11,967 bases of DNA, taken from NCBI GenBank assembly GCA_947462175.1, contig CANHOE010000045.1:1-11967 (forward strand), read 5' to 3'. The notes under the pieces are model-generated. The model was given only the letters and a program-made list of their open reading frames with translations. It did no database searches and was not told the DNA's origin. Shown one piece after another: positions 6,105 to 11,967 of the stretch. A program made the translations under genes and the position numbers. This DNA is from Burkholderiales bacterium (GTDB taxonomy: Bacteria; Pseudomonadota; Gammaproteobacteria; Burkholderiales; Burkholderiaceae_C). How positions within the stretch are numbered: the stretch's first letter is position 1; every line of letters begins with the position of its first letter.

Positions 6105-6314
6105 CAGGTTGTCCCTTTTATGCACATGCCGCAGATGTGCGGGCTGAAACTGTCTGTGCAAGGGGCATTGTGCTCGGCGTCGGTGCGGCCTGTCCGGCGT
6201 GTGGTCGTATTGACCGAAAAATCGGAAAAAGCGCCCGATCGCTCGCACAATGAGCGCATCGATCCCAGGCGCCGCACCCCGCGGCCTCAGGCCTCGCTGG
6301 AGGAGCTGCGCTCG
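6105..6314. promoter_or_regulatory. Divergent promoter region (Tim44-like gene / response regulator)
   Basis: This 210-bp spacer must carry promoters for both divergent genes. It holds a purine-rich, AT-rich patch around 6208-6230 with TTGACC and the small palindrome CCGAAAAATCGG (6214-6225). On the minus strand a TTGCAC and a CATAAA lie close to the Tim44-like start, but their spacing is not convincing. The strong Shine-Dalgarno GGAGGAG at 6299-6305 serves the regulator. I could not find a clear sigma-70 or sigma-54 promoter. Confidence 0.4.
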
Positions 6315-7748
6315 ATGACACATGCCTTGATCGTCGATGACGATGTGGATTCGGCGTCCACCCTGAAGGCGCTGATCATGGCCGAGCACTGCACGGTCGC
6401 GGTGGTGCACAACCTGCGCGATGCGCGACGCCAGATCGCCCTGCAGCAACCTGAGCTGGTGCTGCTCGACCTGCAGCTGCCTGACGGCAATGGCATGGAC
6501 CTGTTCGCCGAGCCCGAGTTGCTGGCCAATTCGGAGGTGGTCCTGATCACCGGCCACGCCTCGCTGGAGACCTCGATCCAGGCGCTGCGACTGGGTGCTG
6601 CGGACTACCTCGTCAAGCCCATCAATCTGCGGCAATTGCAAGGCGTGCTGTCGCGGGTGACGAAGCCGGCGCTGCTCAAGGCCGAGGTCGAGACGCTCAC
6701 TGCCCAGGTGTCAGCCAGCGGCCACTTCGGCGCACTGTGGGGCCGCGCCCCGTCGATGCTGCGGCTTTATGAGCAGATCGCCCGGGTGGCGCTGACCAGC
6801 GTGACGGTGTTCATCACCGGCGAAAGCGGCAGTGGCAAGGAGGTCGTCGCGCAGACGGTGCACGACCTGAGCCGCCGCCGCAAGCAGCCGTTTCTGGCCG
6901 TCAATTGCGGTGCGATCTCGCCCAACCTCATCGAAAGCGAGATCTTCGGCCACGAAAAAGGCAGCTTCACCGGTGCCGATCGCCAGCACCTTGGGTTTTT
7001 CGAGCGTGCCAGCGGCGGCACGCTGTTCCTCGATGAGATCACCGAAATGCCGATGGAGTTGCAGGTCAAGCTGCTGCGGGTGCTCGAGACCGGCTGCTTC
7101 ATGCGTGTGGGCTCGACGCAAATGCAGGCGGCCGATGTTCGGGTGCTGGCCGCCACCAACCGCCGCCCCGAGCAGGCGGTCGCCACCGGCAAGCTGCGCG
7201 AAGATTTGCTGTACCGGCTGAATGTGTTCCCGATCGAGCTGCCGCCGCTGCGCGAGCGGCTCAGCGACGTCGGCCTGCTGGCACAGCATTTCCTGAACGC
7301 TTTCGGAGTCCAGGAAGGGCAGGCCAAGCATTTCACTTCGGCTGCACTGGATCGGCTCTTGCAATATCGCTGGCCCGGCAATGTGCGCGAGCTGCGCAAT
7401 GCGGTGCAGCGCGCCTATGTGATGGCTGCGGGCGATGTGATCGACCCGCAATGGCTGCCGCAGCCTTCCCCGCTGACCGAGCCGACCAGTGGCGCTCAGG
7501 CAACTGCGATGCCGTCAGCCGCGCGACGAACAGCTTCGGCGTCCGACGACGCGTTCGAGCAGGAGTCGGTCACGCTGTCCATCGGCACCTCGCTGGCGAC
7601 GGCCGAACGCACGCTGATCCTCGCCACGCTGCGCCACCACCATCACCAGAAGGAGCGCACGGCCGCGGCGTTGGGCATCAGCCTGAAGACGCTCTACAAC
7701 CGATTGAAGGAATACGCCGCCGACGGCTTGGACCACGCGGCGCATTGA
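6315..7748 (+). CDS. NtrC-family sigma-54-dependent response regulator
   Basis: This 477-residue protein has the standard three-part plan. The receiver domain (4-118) has acidic residues D8-D10, phosphoacceptor D52 (LLDLQLPDGNG), T79 and K101. The AAA+ sigma-54 activator domain (about 140-370) has Walker A GESGSGKE (169-176), GSFTGA (216-221) in place of the more common GAFTGA, Walker B TLFLDE (236-241), and the landmarks VRVLAATNR, REDLLYRLNVFPI and YRWPGNVRELRN. The Fis-type helix-turn-helix is at 443-467 (ERTAAALGISLKTLYNRLKE). A low-complexity linker (about 383-415) joins the last two. It should remodel sigma-54 RNA polymerase after phosphorylation. The ATG at 6315 has GGAGGAG nine bases before it; the long open frame upstream is antisense to the Tim44-like gene. 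No kinase is adjacent; the hybrid kinase at 10178 is the nearest candidate, unproven. Its targets are unknown. Confidence 0.95.
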   Translation: MTHALIVDDDVDSASTLKALIMAEHCTVAVVHNLRDARRQIALQQPELVLLDLQLPDGNGMDLFAEPELLANSEVVLITGHASLETSIQALRLGAADYLVKPINLRQLQGVLSRVTKPALLKAEVETLTAQVSASGHFGALWGRAPSMLRLYEQIARVALTSVTVFITGESGSGKEVVAQTVHDLSRRRKQPFLAVNCGAISPNLIESEIFGHEKGSFTGADRQHLGFFERASGGTLFLDEITEMPMELQVKLLRVLETGCFMRVGSTQMQAADVRVLAATNRRPEQAVATGKLREDLLYRLNVFPIELPPLRERLSDVGLLAQHFLNAFGVQEGQAKHFTSAALDRLLQYRWPGNVRELRNAVQRAYVMAAGDVIDPQWLPQPSPLTEPTSGAQATAMPSAARRTASASDDAFEQESVTLSIGTSLATAERTLILATLRHHHHQKERTAAALGISLKTLYNRLKEYAADGLDHAAH

Positions 7749-7783
7749 CGCCCAGGCCGCGCTGAAGGCTTGCAGCTGTGCCC

Positions 7784-8455
7784 TCAGTCTGCGAGCGCTG
7801 CCGTGCTTTCCCCCGGCAGACACTGACTGTGTCGGTCGGCCAGGATCAGCGGCGTCACCGCGTCCCAGCCGGCGCAGCGACTGTGCGGCGTGCGAAGCGG
7901 CGAGCGACGCCATTCGGTTTCGCGCCCGGTGTCCAGAAGCAATGCGCGACAGCCCGCGCGGCGCCCGGCCTCGATGTCGTCGAGCGTGTCACCGACCATC
8001 CAGGACGCTGCCAGGTCGATGTGGTGGGCACGCGCCGCGCGGATCAGCATGCCCGGAGCCGGCGTGCGGCACAGGCAGGCAGGTTGGCCCTCGGGCGTCG
8101 GTGTGTGCGGGCACACCACGAAGTCGGTCAGTGTGACGCCTGCTGTCTGGCTCAGGTGACGCTCCAGCGCCGCTTGCAACTGCGAGAACTCCCAGCGGGT
8201 GAAACGCCCGAGCGACAACCCGCTCTGGTTGGTCACCACGATCAAGGCCAATCCGGTCGCGGCCAGCGCGGCCAGTGACTCGCAGGCGCCGGGCCGAAAG
8301 CGCAGCTGCGTCGGTTCGGCGTTGGGTGGCAGGGGGTCGAGCAGGGCGCCATCCTGGTCGATGAACACTGCCGCCCGCGCCGCAACGGGGCTGCGGGCAA
8401 CCGTGGGGATGCCCGGGCGGGCGATCGTGTCGTGCGTGGAAGCGATGCGTGGCAT
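7784..8455 (-). CDS. HAD-superfamily phosphatase, GmhB/HisB-N-like
   Basis: The 223-residue protein matches the HAD subfamily IIIA group of D,D-heptose 1,7-bisphosphate phosphatases and histidinol-phosphatases. Seen motifs: FIDQDGALLD (nucleophile D33, acid/base D35), TNQSG (75-79), a zinc-binding loop CPH...CLC (C115, H117, C127, C129), CRTPAPGM (motif III region) and WMVGDTLDDIEAG (D156, D159/D160). Two positions differ from the usual pattern: motif I has DGA rather than DGT, and motif III reads CRTPAPG where GmhB has CRKPxPG, so the lysine is replaced by Thr while the Arg is kept. The N-terminal 25 residues and the C-terminal tail of about 40 are longer than in compact GmhB. The likely role is heptose precursor supply for lipopolysaccharide or a related sugar phosphate; the altered residues leave this open. 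It converges with the regulator (35 bp between stops; no clear terminator seen). Confidence 0.82.
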   Translation of the reverse strand: MPRIASTHDTIARPGIPTVARSPVAARAAVFIDQDGALLDPLPPNAEPTQLRFRPGACESLAALAATGLALIVVTNQSGLSLGRFTRWEFSQLQAALERHLSQTAGVTLTDFVVCPHTPTPEGQPACLCRTPAPGMLIRAARAHHIDLAASWMVGDTLDDIEAGRRAGCRALLLDTGRETEWRRSPLRTPHSRCAGWDAVTPLILADRHSQCLPGESTAALAD

Positions 8456-8566
8456 GAGGCCGCCGTGGCAATCGGCGTACCGGGTACGTCAAGCGCCGCA
8501 AGACGTCGCTGCAGGCACGCTGATTGCCGAGATGCAGGCCTTGTCCGGCTACATGTCCCGCCTTTG

Positions 8567-9235
8567 ATGCCTATCCTCAACCTTCTGCGTGCACTGGCCA
8601 GGCGTGTGCGATGTCGGCTCGTGGCTATTGGCCTCGCACTGATCGCCGCATCTGCCACCGCTGCACCGGTGGTGGCGCTGACCAGCGATGCGCTCGAACT
8701 GGTCGGCCATGTCATGCGATCGAATGACCACCGCGGTGCGCCGTTCCTGGTGCTCGACAAGCGAGCGGCCCGACTCTGGGTGTTCGATGCGCAGGCACGG
8801 CTTCTGGGCAGCGCGCCTGTGCTGCTGGGCCTCGCCATCGGCGACGACACCGTGCCTGGCGTTGCCGAAATGCCGTTGCCCGAGATCGCCGATGCTGCAC
8901 GCACGACCCCCGCAGGCCGATTCGTCATCGAGCCTGGGCGCAATCTGCATGGCGACGACATCCTGTGGATCGACTACGAGGCGGCCGTGTCTATGCATCG
9001 TGTGCGCTCGGTCAACGCGGGCGAACGCCGACTGGCCCGGCTGGCCTCGCCCCGTGCGGCCGACAGACGCATTTCCTACGGCTGCATCAATGTGCCGGTG
9101 GCCTTCTTCAACCGTGTGCTGACGCCTTTTTTCGCTGAATCCCGCGCCATTGCCTATGTGCTGCCGGAAACGCGGCCGATGGCCGCGGTCTTTCCATTCA
9201 TGGCGGTGCCGTTTCCGATCGCCGGGTCGCGCTGA
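8567..9235 (+). CDS. Exported L,D-transpeptidase (YkuD domain)
   Basis: The 222-residue protein begins with a signal peptide (RRVRCR, hydrophobic VAIGLALIAASA, then TAA; cleavage near 33). The YkuD-type catalytic segment includes TTPAGRFVI (113-121), WIDYEAAVSMHRV with H144, and RISYGCINVP with the nucleophile C173. This matches the H...S-x-G-C-[IR]-N pattern of L,D-transpeptidases, which make 3-3 crosslinks in peptidoglycan or attach proteins to it in the periplasm. It resembles the compact form without a separate peptidoglycan-binding domain. The ATG at 8567 was chosen because the signal peptide starts there; upstream codons overlap the antisense of the phosphatase gene. A frame ending in TGA overlaps this ATG (TGATG), so a short leader peptide is possible. 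Shine-Dalgarno support is poor. Confidence 0.87.
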   Translation: MPILNLLRALARRVRCRLVAIGLALIAASATAAPVVALTSDALELVGHVMRSNDHRGAPFLVLDKRAARLWVFDAQARLLGSAPVLLGLAIGDDTVPGVAEMPLPEIADAARTTPAGRFVIEPGRNLHGDDILWIDYEAAVSMHRVRSVNAGERRLARLASPRAADRRISYGCINVPVAFFNRVLTPFFAESRAIAYVLPETRPMAAVFPFMAVPFPIAGSR

Positions 9236-9257
9236 ACCGCTCGTCGCGCGTGCGCGG

Positions 9258-9306
9258 CGCTGGCAGGCTCGCCAGCGGCGAAGGAGCGCATTTGGCGACC
9301 TTCGCC
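9258..9306. terminator. Paired hairpins between converging genes, possible bidirectional terminator
   Basis: Between the stops of the transpeptidase (9235) and the repeat protein (9314) two perfect stems follow each other: CGCTGGC 9258-9264 with GCCAGCG 9271-9277 (6-nt loop), and GGCGAAGG 9277-9284 with CCTTCGCC 9299-9306 (14-nt loop). Their position suits a shared terminator. Neither has a T-run, so a classic Rho-independent mechanism is not supported. Confidence 0.45.
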
Positions 9307-9313
9307 GCAGCGC

Positions 9314-9748
9314 TCAACCGCGGTCGCGACGTGCCGGGCGGGCCATGGGCACCGGTGCTGCCATGGGCGCAGTTGTTGCCATGGGCGCAGTTGTTGCCAT
9401 CGGCACTGGTGTTGCCATCGGCGCGGGTGTCGCCATGCGCTCGGTCTTCATGTCGGCAGAAGGCATTGCAGTGGTCGACGGGCTGCCATTGACCATCGAA
9501 TCCGATGCCGGGGTCGGATTGCGCATCGTGCGGCTCGACCCTGTGCCGGTACCGGGTGTCTGCTCGCCGTGGCCCGAGTTCGGCTCTCCATCGATCGGCC
9601 GAACCTGCAGCGGGTTCGGACTGGTGGTGGAGTTCATCTTGCCTGGCACCGATGGCGCAGTGTCGTAACCGCTTTGTGCGCCGACCAGACCCGCGGCCAT
9701 GAGCAGCGCCGCGGCAATCGCCGTCTTGTGATGGATGGTGTGATGCAT
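9314..9748 (-). CDS. Small exported protein with a C-terminal hexapeptide repeat
   Basis: The 144-residue protein starts MHHTIHHKTAIAAALLMAAG, a signal peptide with likely cleavage after LVGA (about 24). The mature part is polar and low-complexity, rich in Pro, Ser, Thr and Gly. Residues 105-140 form six tandem hexapeptides (MATPAP, MATPVP, MATTAP, MATTAP, MAAPVP, MARPAR), encoded by 18-bp DNA repeats at 9329-9436, then a basic RRDRG end. I know no family for it; it is probably a periplasmic or surface-exposed unstructured protein. The ATG at 9748 is supported by GGAG eight bases upstream and by the signal peptide; the open frame further upstream is accidental. The gene points towards the transpeptidase. 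A role in the envelope is only a guess. Confidence 0.68.
   Translation of the reverse strand: MHHTIHHKTAIAAALLMAAGLVGAQSGYDTAPSVPGKMNSTTSPNPLQVRPIDGEPNSGHGEQTPGTGTGSSRTMRNPTPASDSMVNGSPSTTAMPSADMKTERMATPAPMATPVPMATTAPMATTAPMAAPVPMARPARRDRG
9329..9436. repeat. Six tandem 18-bp units encoding hexapeptides
   Basis: The DNA consists of six 18-bp units inside the exported protein gene. The two middle units are identical on the plus strand (gccatgggcgcagttgtt) and the others differ by a few bases. Such an array can gain or lose units by slippage without shifting the frame. Confidence 0.8.
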
Positions 9749-9925
9749 GAGGGTGTCTCCAAGTGGGTGAACGCGTCGCGCGTCGACCCCGGAAGGCGGC
9801 GGTGTGCAACGTCGTGCACACACGGTGGCAAGCGATGTTCCTGCTGCCCGAAGCGAGGGGGAACACCGCTTGCCCTCCAAGACTTCATGGCGACACTGCC
9901 AGTTCGCCTGAAACGAAAGCCCGCC
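9749..9925. promoter_or_regulatory. Divergent spacer with two inverted repeats
   Basis: The spacer separates the exported repeat protein (minus) from the small acidic protein (plus). It contains a perfect 7-bp inverted repeat, GTGTGCA 9802-9808 with TGCACAC 9815-9821, and immediately next to it a long inverted repeat at 9827-9874: 15-base arms with 14 matches around an 18-nt loop. No clear -35/-10 pair was found. The perfect repeat looks like an operator; the long one would form a stable RNA or DNA hairpin in the leader of either gene. Confidence 0.5.
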
Positions 9926-10138
9926 ATGAACACCCCGACTCCGTTTGACGCTGCCGACCCTGAGGTGTCGACAGACGCAACCAGCCAGGCTCCGACGATC
10001 CGATGGCACGCTGGAACGCTCGCAGATGACGACCTTGCCGTTTTCGAAGGCGATGATCCAGATGCTGGATTTGTCTTTCTCGAACTCAAGGCATCCAGCC
10101 AGGGACAGGACAGCGAGGCTGTGAATCACGCTGGGTGA
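9926..10138 (+). CDS. Small acidic protein of unknown function (70 aa)
   Basis: The frame starts MNTPTPFDAADPEVST and contains TIRWHAGTLADDDLAVFEGD and DAGFVFLELKAS. It is acidic, has no signal peptide or membrane segment, and resembles no family I can name. The alternation of strands in the middle suggests a small beta-rich fold. The start could also be the in-frame ATG at 9887, which adds 13 basic residues; neither start has a strong Shine-Dalgarno site. Codon use is less GC3-rich than in neighbouring genes. The stop lies 40 bp from that of the converging kinase gene. Confidence 0.45.
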   Translation: MNTPTPFDAADPEVSTDATSQAPTIRWHAGTLADDDLAVFEGDDPDAGFVFLELKASSQGQDSEAVNHAG

Positions 10139-10149
10139 GAGTGCCTGCG

Positions 10150-10167
10150 CCCGGCTGTCCTGCCGGG
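10150..10167. terminator. GC-rich hairpin between converging genes
   Basis: CCCGGC (10150-10155) pairs with GCCGGG (10162-10167) across a 6-nt loop, in the gap between the stop of the small acidic protein and that of the hybrid kinase. There is no T-run, so it is a weak terminator candidate. Confidence 0.35.
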
Positions 10168-10177
10168 GTCACGGGGT

Positions 10178-11695
10178 TCACAGCTGCCCGGCAGGGCCTT
10201 CGATCGCGTCATGCAGCGCGGCGACCAGCCTCGACGGCTGACACGGTTTGTCCAGCACGACGAAGTCTTCACCAGCCAGGGTTTGCGTCGTGTAACCGCT
10301 GATCAGCACCACGGGCAGATGAGGGTAGGCGTCTCGCAGAACGCGCGCCAGGCCCAGGCCGTCCATGCCACCGGGCATCTTGATGTCCGACAGCACCACA
10401 TCGAACGCGGGTTCGTCGGCGATCAGGCGGAGCGCACCTTGCGGATCGACGACGCGCCGCACCTCGCAACCTAGCCGACTCAGCAGGGCTTCGGTCACTT
10501 CGGCCAGGTCGTCGTTGTCCTCGACCAGCAACAAGCGCGCGCCTTCAATCGAGGGCACAGGGCTGTGGTGTGCCGCCGTGCCCACGGGCGCTGTAGTGCG
10601 TTCGCAGGCGGGCAGCAGCAGCGACACGGTGGTGCCCAAGCCCTCGGTGCTGGTCAGTCTTGCCGTGCCGCCCGCCTGCACACAGAAACCCATCACCTGC
10701 GCCAGGCTCAGCCCGGTGCCCTGGCCGGCTTCCTTGGTGGTGAAGAAGGGTTCGAACAAACGCCCCGCCACTTCGTCGTCGATACCCAGGCCGTCGTCGC
10801 TGACGGTGATCAGCACGTAATCGCCGTCCGGCAGATCGGGCACCTCATCGTCGTGCGCGCGTCTTGCCTGCAGCCGCAGGTGCCCACCCAACGGCATGGC
10901 GTCGCGCGCATTCAGGCTCAGGTTCGTCAGCGCGAGCTCGAGTTCATTGGGGTCCACGCTGACACGGGGGGTGCCCGGCGCCACCGCCACCGTGACCTCG
11001 GTGCGCACACCCGTCACCGTTTGAAGCAGATCGCGCAGCTCGTGCAGTGCGTCCGCCAGATCAATCGGCCTGGCACACGCCGGTTGCTGCGCGGCGAAGC
11101 GCAGCAGCTGCTTCGTCAGGCGGCTGCCGACGCCCACGGCCCGCAAGGTGGCGTCCAGCGGTACCTGCAGTTCGGCCGCCGTGGACTGGCGTTGCATCAG
11201 GTGAGCGCTGTTGCTGATCACGCCCAGCAGGTTGTTGAAGTCGTGCGCGACGCTGCCGGTCAGGCGCCCCAGCGCCTCGATGTGCTGGCTACGCGAAATG
11301 CGCTGCTCGGCCTCGCGTGTGCGCTTCACCGCTGCGGCGACCTCGCGCTCGAGCTCGCTGCGGGAGCTGCGCAACCCGTCGGCGGCCTGGGTCAGTGCCG
11401 CCGCGACTTCGTTGTATTCCGCGATTTCGGTGGAGTGTGTCGCCACCAACTCGCCGGCCTGCATGCGGTCTGCGGCCTGATTCAGAGAGTGCAGCGGCGC
11501 GGTGATACGGCCTGCCATCCAGAACGCCGCCCACATCGCCAGGCCCAGCAGCAGCAGCGAACCGGCCGCCACCTGCTGTAATGCTTGCCGCTCGGCGGCG
11601 TCGTTGTTGATGACGAACCAAAGGACCGCCAGCACGCCCGGCACCCAGACCGACAGAACGAGCAGCAACAGGCGGGAGCGGATGGAAACGGTCAT
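10178..11695 (-). CDS. Hybrid sensor histidine kinase with C-terminal receiver
   Basis: This 505-residue protein has two membrane segments (about 8-29 and 42-62) separated by only about 12 residues, then a HAMP-like linker (62-115), a coiled coil (110-138), the dimerisation domain with H151 (GSVAHDFNNLLG), an ATPase domain with N-box NLSLNARDAM (N258, N262), DDGLGI (300-305) and GQGTGLSL (324-331), and a receiver domain with E392-D393, phosphoacceptor D437 (SDIKMPG), S466 and K483. The HDFNNLL box marks the kinase group often found with NtrC-type regulators or with attached receivers. The tiny outer loop leaves no room for a usual periplasmic sensor, so it may sense through the membrane or the HAMP/coiled-coil part. 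The ATG at 11695 has no clear Shine-Dalgarno site; its ATGA overlaps the stop of a 34-codon frame upstream, hinting at translational coupling. There is no output domain, so a separate partner must exist. Confidence 0.92.
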   Translation of the reverse strand: MTVSIRSRLLLLVLSVWVPGVLAVLWFVINNDAAERQALQQVAAGSLLLLGLAMWAAFWMAGRITAPLHSLNQAADRMQAGELVATHSTEIAEYNEVAAALTQAADGLRSSRSELEREVAAAVKRTREAEQRISRSQHIEALGRLTGSVAHDFNNLLGVISNSAHLMQRQSTAAELQVPLDATLRAVGVGSRLTKQLLRFAAQQPACARPIDLADALHELRDLLQTVTGVRTEVTVAVAPGTPRVSVDPNELELALTNLSLNARDAMPLGGHLRLQARRAHDDEVPDLPDGDYVLITVSDDGLGIDDEVAGRLFEPFFTTKEAGQGTGLSLAQVMGFCVQAGGTARLTSTEGLGTTVSLLLPACERTTAPVGTAAHHSPVPSIEGARLLLVEDNDDLAEVTEALLSRLGCEVRRVVDPQGALRLIADEPAFDVVLSDIKMPGGMDGLGLARVLRDAYPHLPVVLISGYTTQTLAGEDFVVLDKPCQPSRLVAALHDAIEGPAGQL

Positions 11696-11796
11696 CGAAG
11701 CGGTGCCGAATGTGAGTCAACGTGCCACAAGTGCATGTATTCGCGCGCGGTCAGGCTCTTGAAGAGCGTCCCAAGGCTCGCCCCGCGACGCTCCAC
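11692..11796 (-). CDS. Possible 34-codon leader ORF overlapping the kinase start
   Basis: A GTG at 11796 opens a frame containing GASLGTLFKSLTAREYMHL and ending DSHSAPLR, whose TGA overlaps the kinase ATG by four bases (ATGA). The overlap is typical of coupled genes and would explain the missing Shine-Dalgarno site of the kinase. The protein has no recognisable family, the start is not well supported, and the frame stays open upstream into the OmpA end. It may be chance. Confidence 0.3.
   Translation of the reverse strand: MERRGASLGTLFKSLTAREYMHLWHVDSHSAPLR
11755..11767. repeat. Short palindrome upstream of the kinase
   Basis: GCTCTT and AAGAGC flank a single G, making a 13-bp hyphenated palindrome about 60 bp upstream of the kinase start. 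It could be a regulator-binding site, but this is a short pattern that could arise by chance. Confidence 0.3.
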
Positions 11797-11857
11797 ATGC
11801 CCATTGTGGTTCCCGGCCCGCACGCTGGCGCCTTGCGTGCAGGTATTTCTCGTGCGC

Positions 11858-11967
11858 TCAGCGTGCGGCGAGGTGTCCTTCGGCGTCGGAGAACAGCACT
11901 TCGACGCGACGGTTGCGCTGCCGGCCCGCTGCGCTGCCGTTGTCGGCCACCGGATTGGCCTCGCCCC
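11858..11967 (-). CDS. OmpA-family C-terminal domain protein (partial)
   Basis: Only the last 35 codons and the stop lie in the window; the gene continues beyond the right edge. They read GEANPVADNGSAAGRQRNRR followed by VEVLFSDAEG, the end of an OmpA/MotB-like domain, which binds peptidoglycan through its diaminopimelate. The conserved G.....NRRV end is complete. The protein is probably an outer-membrane or periplasmic lipoprotein, but its N-terminal part is unseen. It shares its strand with the kinase and lies 163 bp upstream of it. Confidence 0.85.
   Translation of the reverse strand, partial: GEANPVADNGSAAGRQRNRRVEVLFSDAEGHLAAR

Noticed and set aside
5700..6314. Longer version of the response regulator starting at 5700
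   Set aside because: The extra part is antisense to the Tim44-like gene and lacks domain features; the receiver domain and a strong ribosome site begin at 6315.
6105..6641. Longer N-terminus for the Tim44-like protein (from 6641)
   Set aside because: It is antisense to the receiver domain, and a signal peptide with ribosome site starts at 6104.
6711..7451. Minus-strand frame opposite the AAA+ domain
   Set aside because: It is the antisense of a well-defined sigma-54 activator domain and shows no domain of its own.
9827..9842. Sigma-54 promoter (TGGCAAGCGATGTTCC)
   Set aside because: The -24-like GG is present but the -12 GC is not at the required spacing; the sequence is better explained as one arm of the inverted repeat.
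9749..10129. N-terminal extension of the exported repeat protein up to 10129
   Set aside because: It crosses the spacer and runs antisense to the small acidic protein; the signal peptide and ribosome site place the start at 9748.
10565..11581. Long plus-strand frame (338 codons) opposite the kinase
   Set aside because: It is the antisense shadow of a GC-rich kinase gene with all catalytic motifs on the minus strand.

Overview
The window reads as chromosomal DNA of a high-GC betaproteobacterium, most likely Burkholderiales. This rests on the GC-rich third codon positions and on the gene types present (NtrC-type regulator, Tim44-like protein, GmhB-like phosphatase, YkuD transpeptidase, OmpA tail). 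It is inference from gene style, not a placement. The window splits sharply near position 4,350 into a scarred accessory region on the left and an ordinary, well-kept chromosomal block on the right.

Left part (1-4,350). Two direct copies of a 352-363 bp sequence (427-789 and 3824-4175) lie about 3.4 kb apart. Each copy carries, on the minus strand, the last 32 codons of what looks like an IS91-family (ISCR-related) transposase, followed by about 265 bp of hairpin-rich DNA resembling the origin end of such an element. Each copy runs into a phage gene that lacks its start: a small terminase remnant (87-428) and an HK97-type major capsid remnant with a frameshift and stop codons (3249-3823). Between the copies lies a mixed cargo: a ribbon-helix-helix antitoxin-like gene whose presumed partner is cut off at the repeat, an FkbM-type methyltransferase fragment, a frameshifted SAM methyltransferase, a PIG-L deacetylase and a small unknown ORF. 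The picture is a prophage remnant overwritten by rolling-circle-type transposition that brought in or rearranged sugar-modification genes.

Right part (4,390-11,967). From left to right: a metallophosphoesterase translationally coupled to a Tim44-like membrane protein (both minus); a divergent sigma-54 response regulator (plus); a GmhB-like HAD phosphatase (minus); an exported L,D-transpeptidase (plus); a small exported protein with a hexapeptide repeat (minus); a small acidic protein (plus); a compact hybrid histidine kinase (minus); and the last 35 codons of an OmpA-like protein (minus). Several genes concern the envelope (transpeptidase, OmpA domain, possible heptose phosphatase, exported repeat protein). 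A sensor kinase and a sigma-54 activator lie in the same block, but nothing in the sequence proves that they form a pair.

The most interesting non-coding structures are the two mutually exclusive hairpins in the repeat, a 15-bp inverted repeat (14 pairs) between the two divergent small genes at 9827-9874, and the matching breakpoints of the two repeat copies. I found no CRISPR array, tRNA or rRNA.
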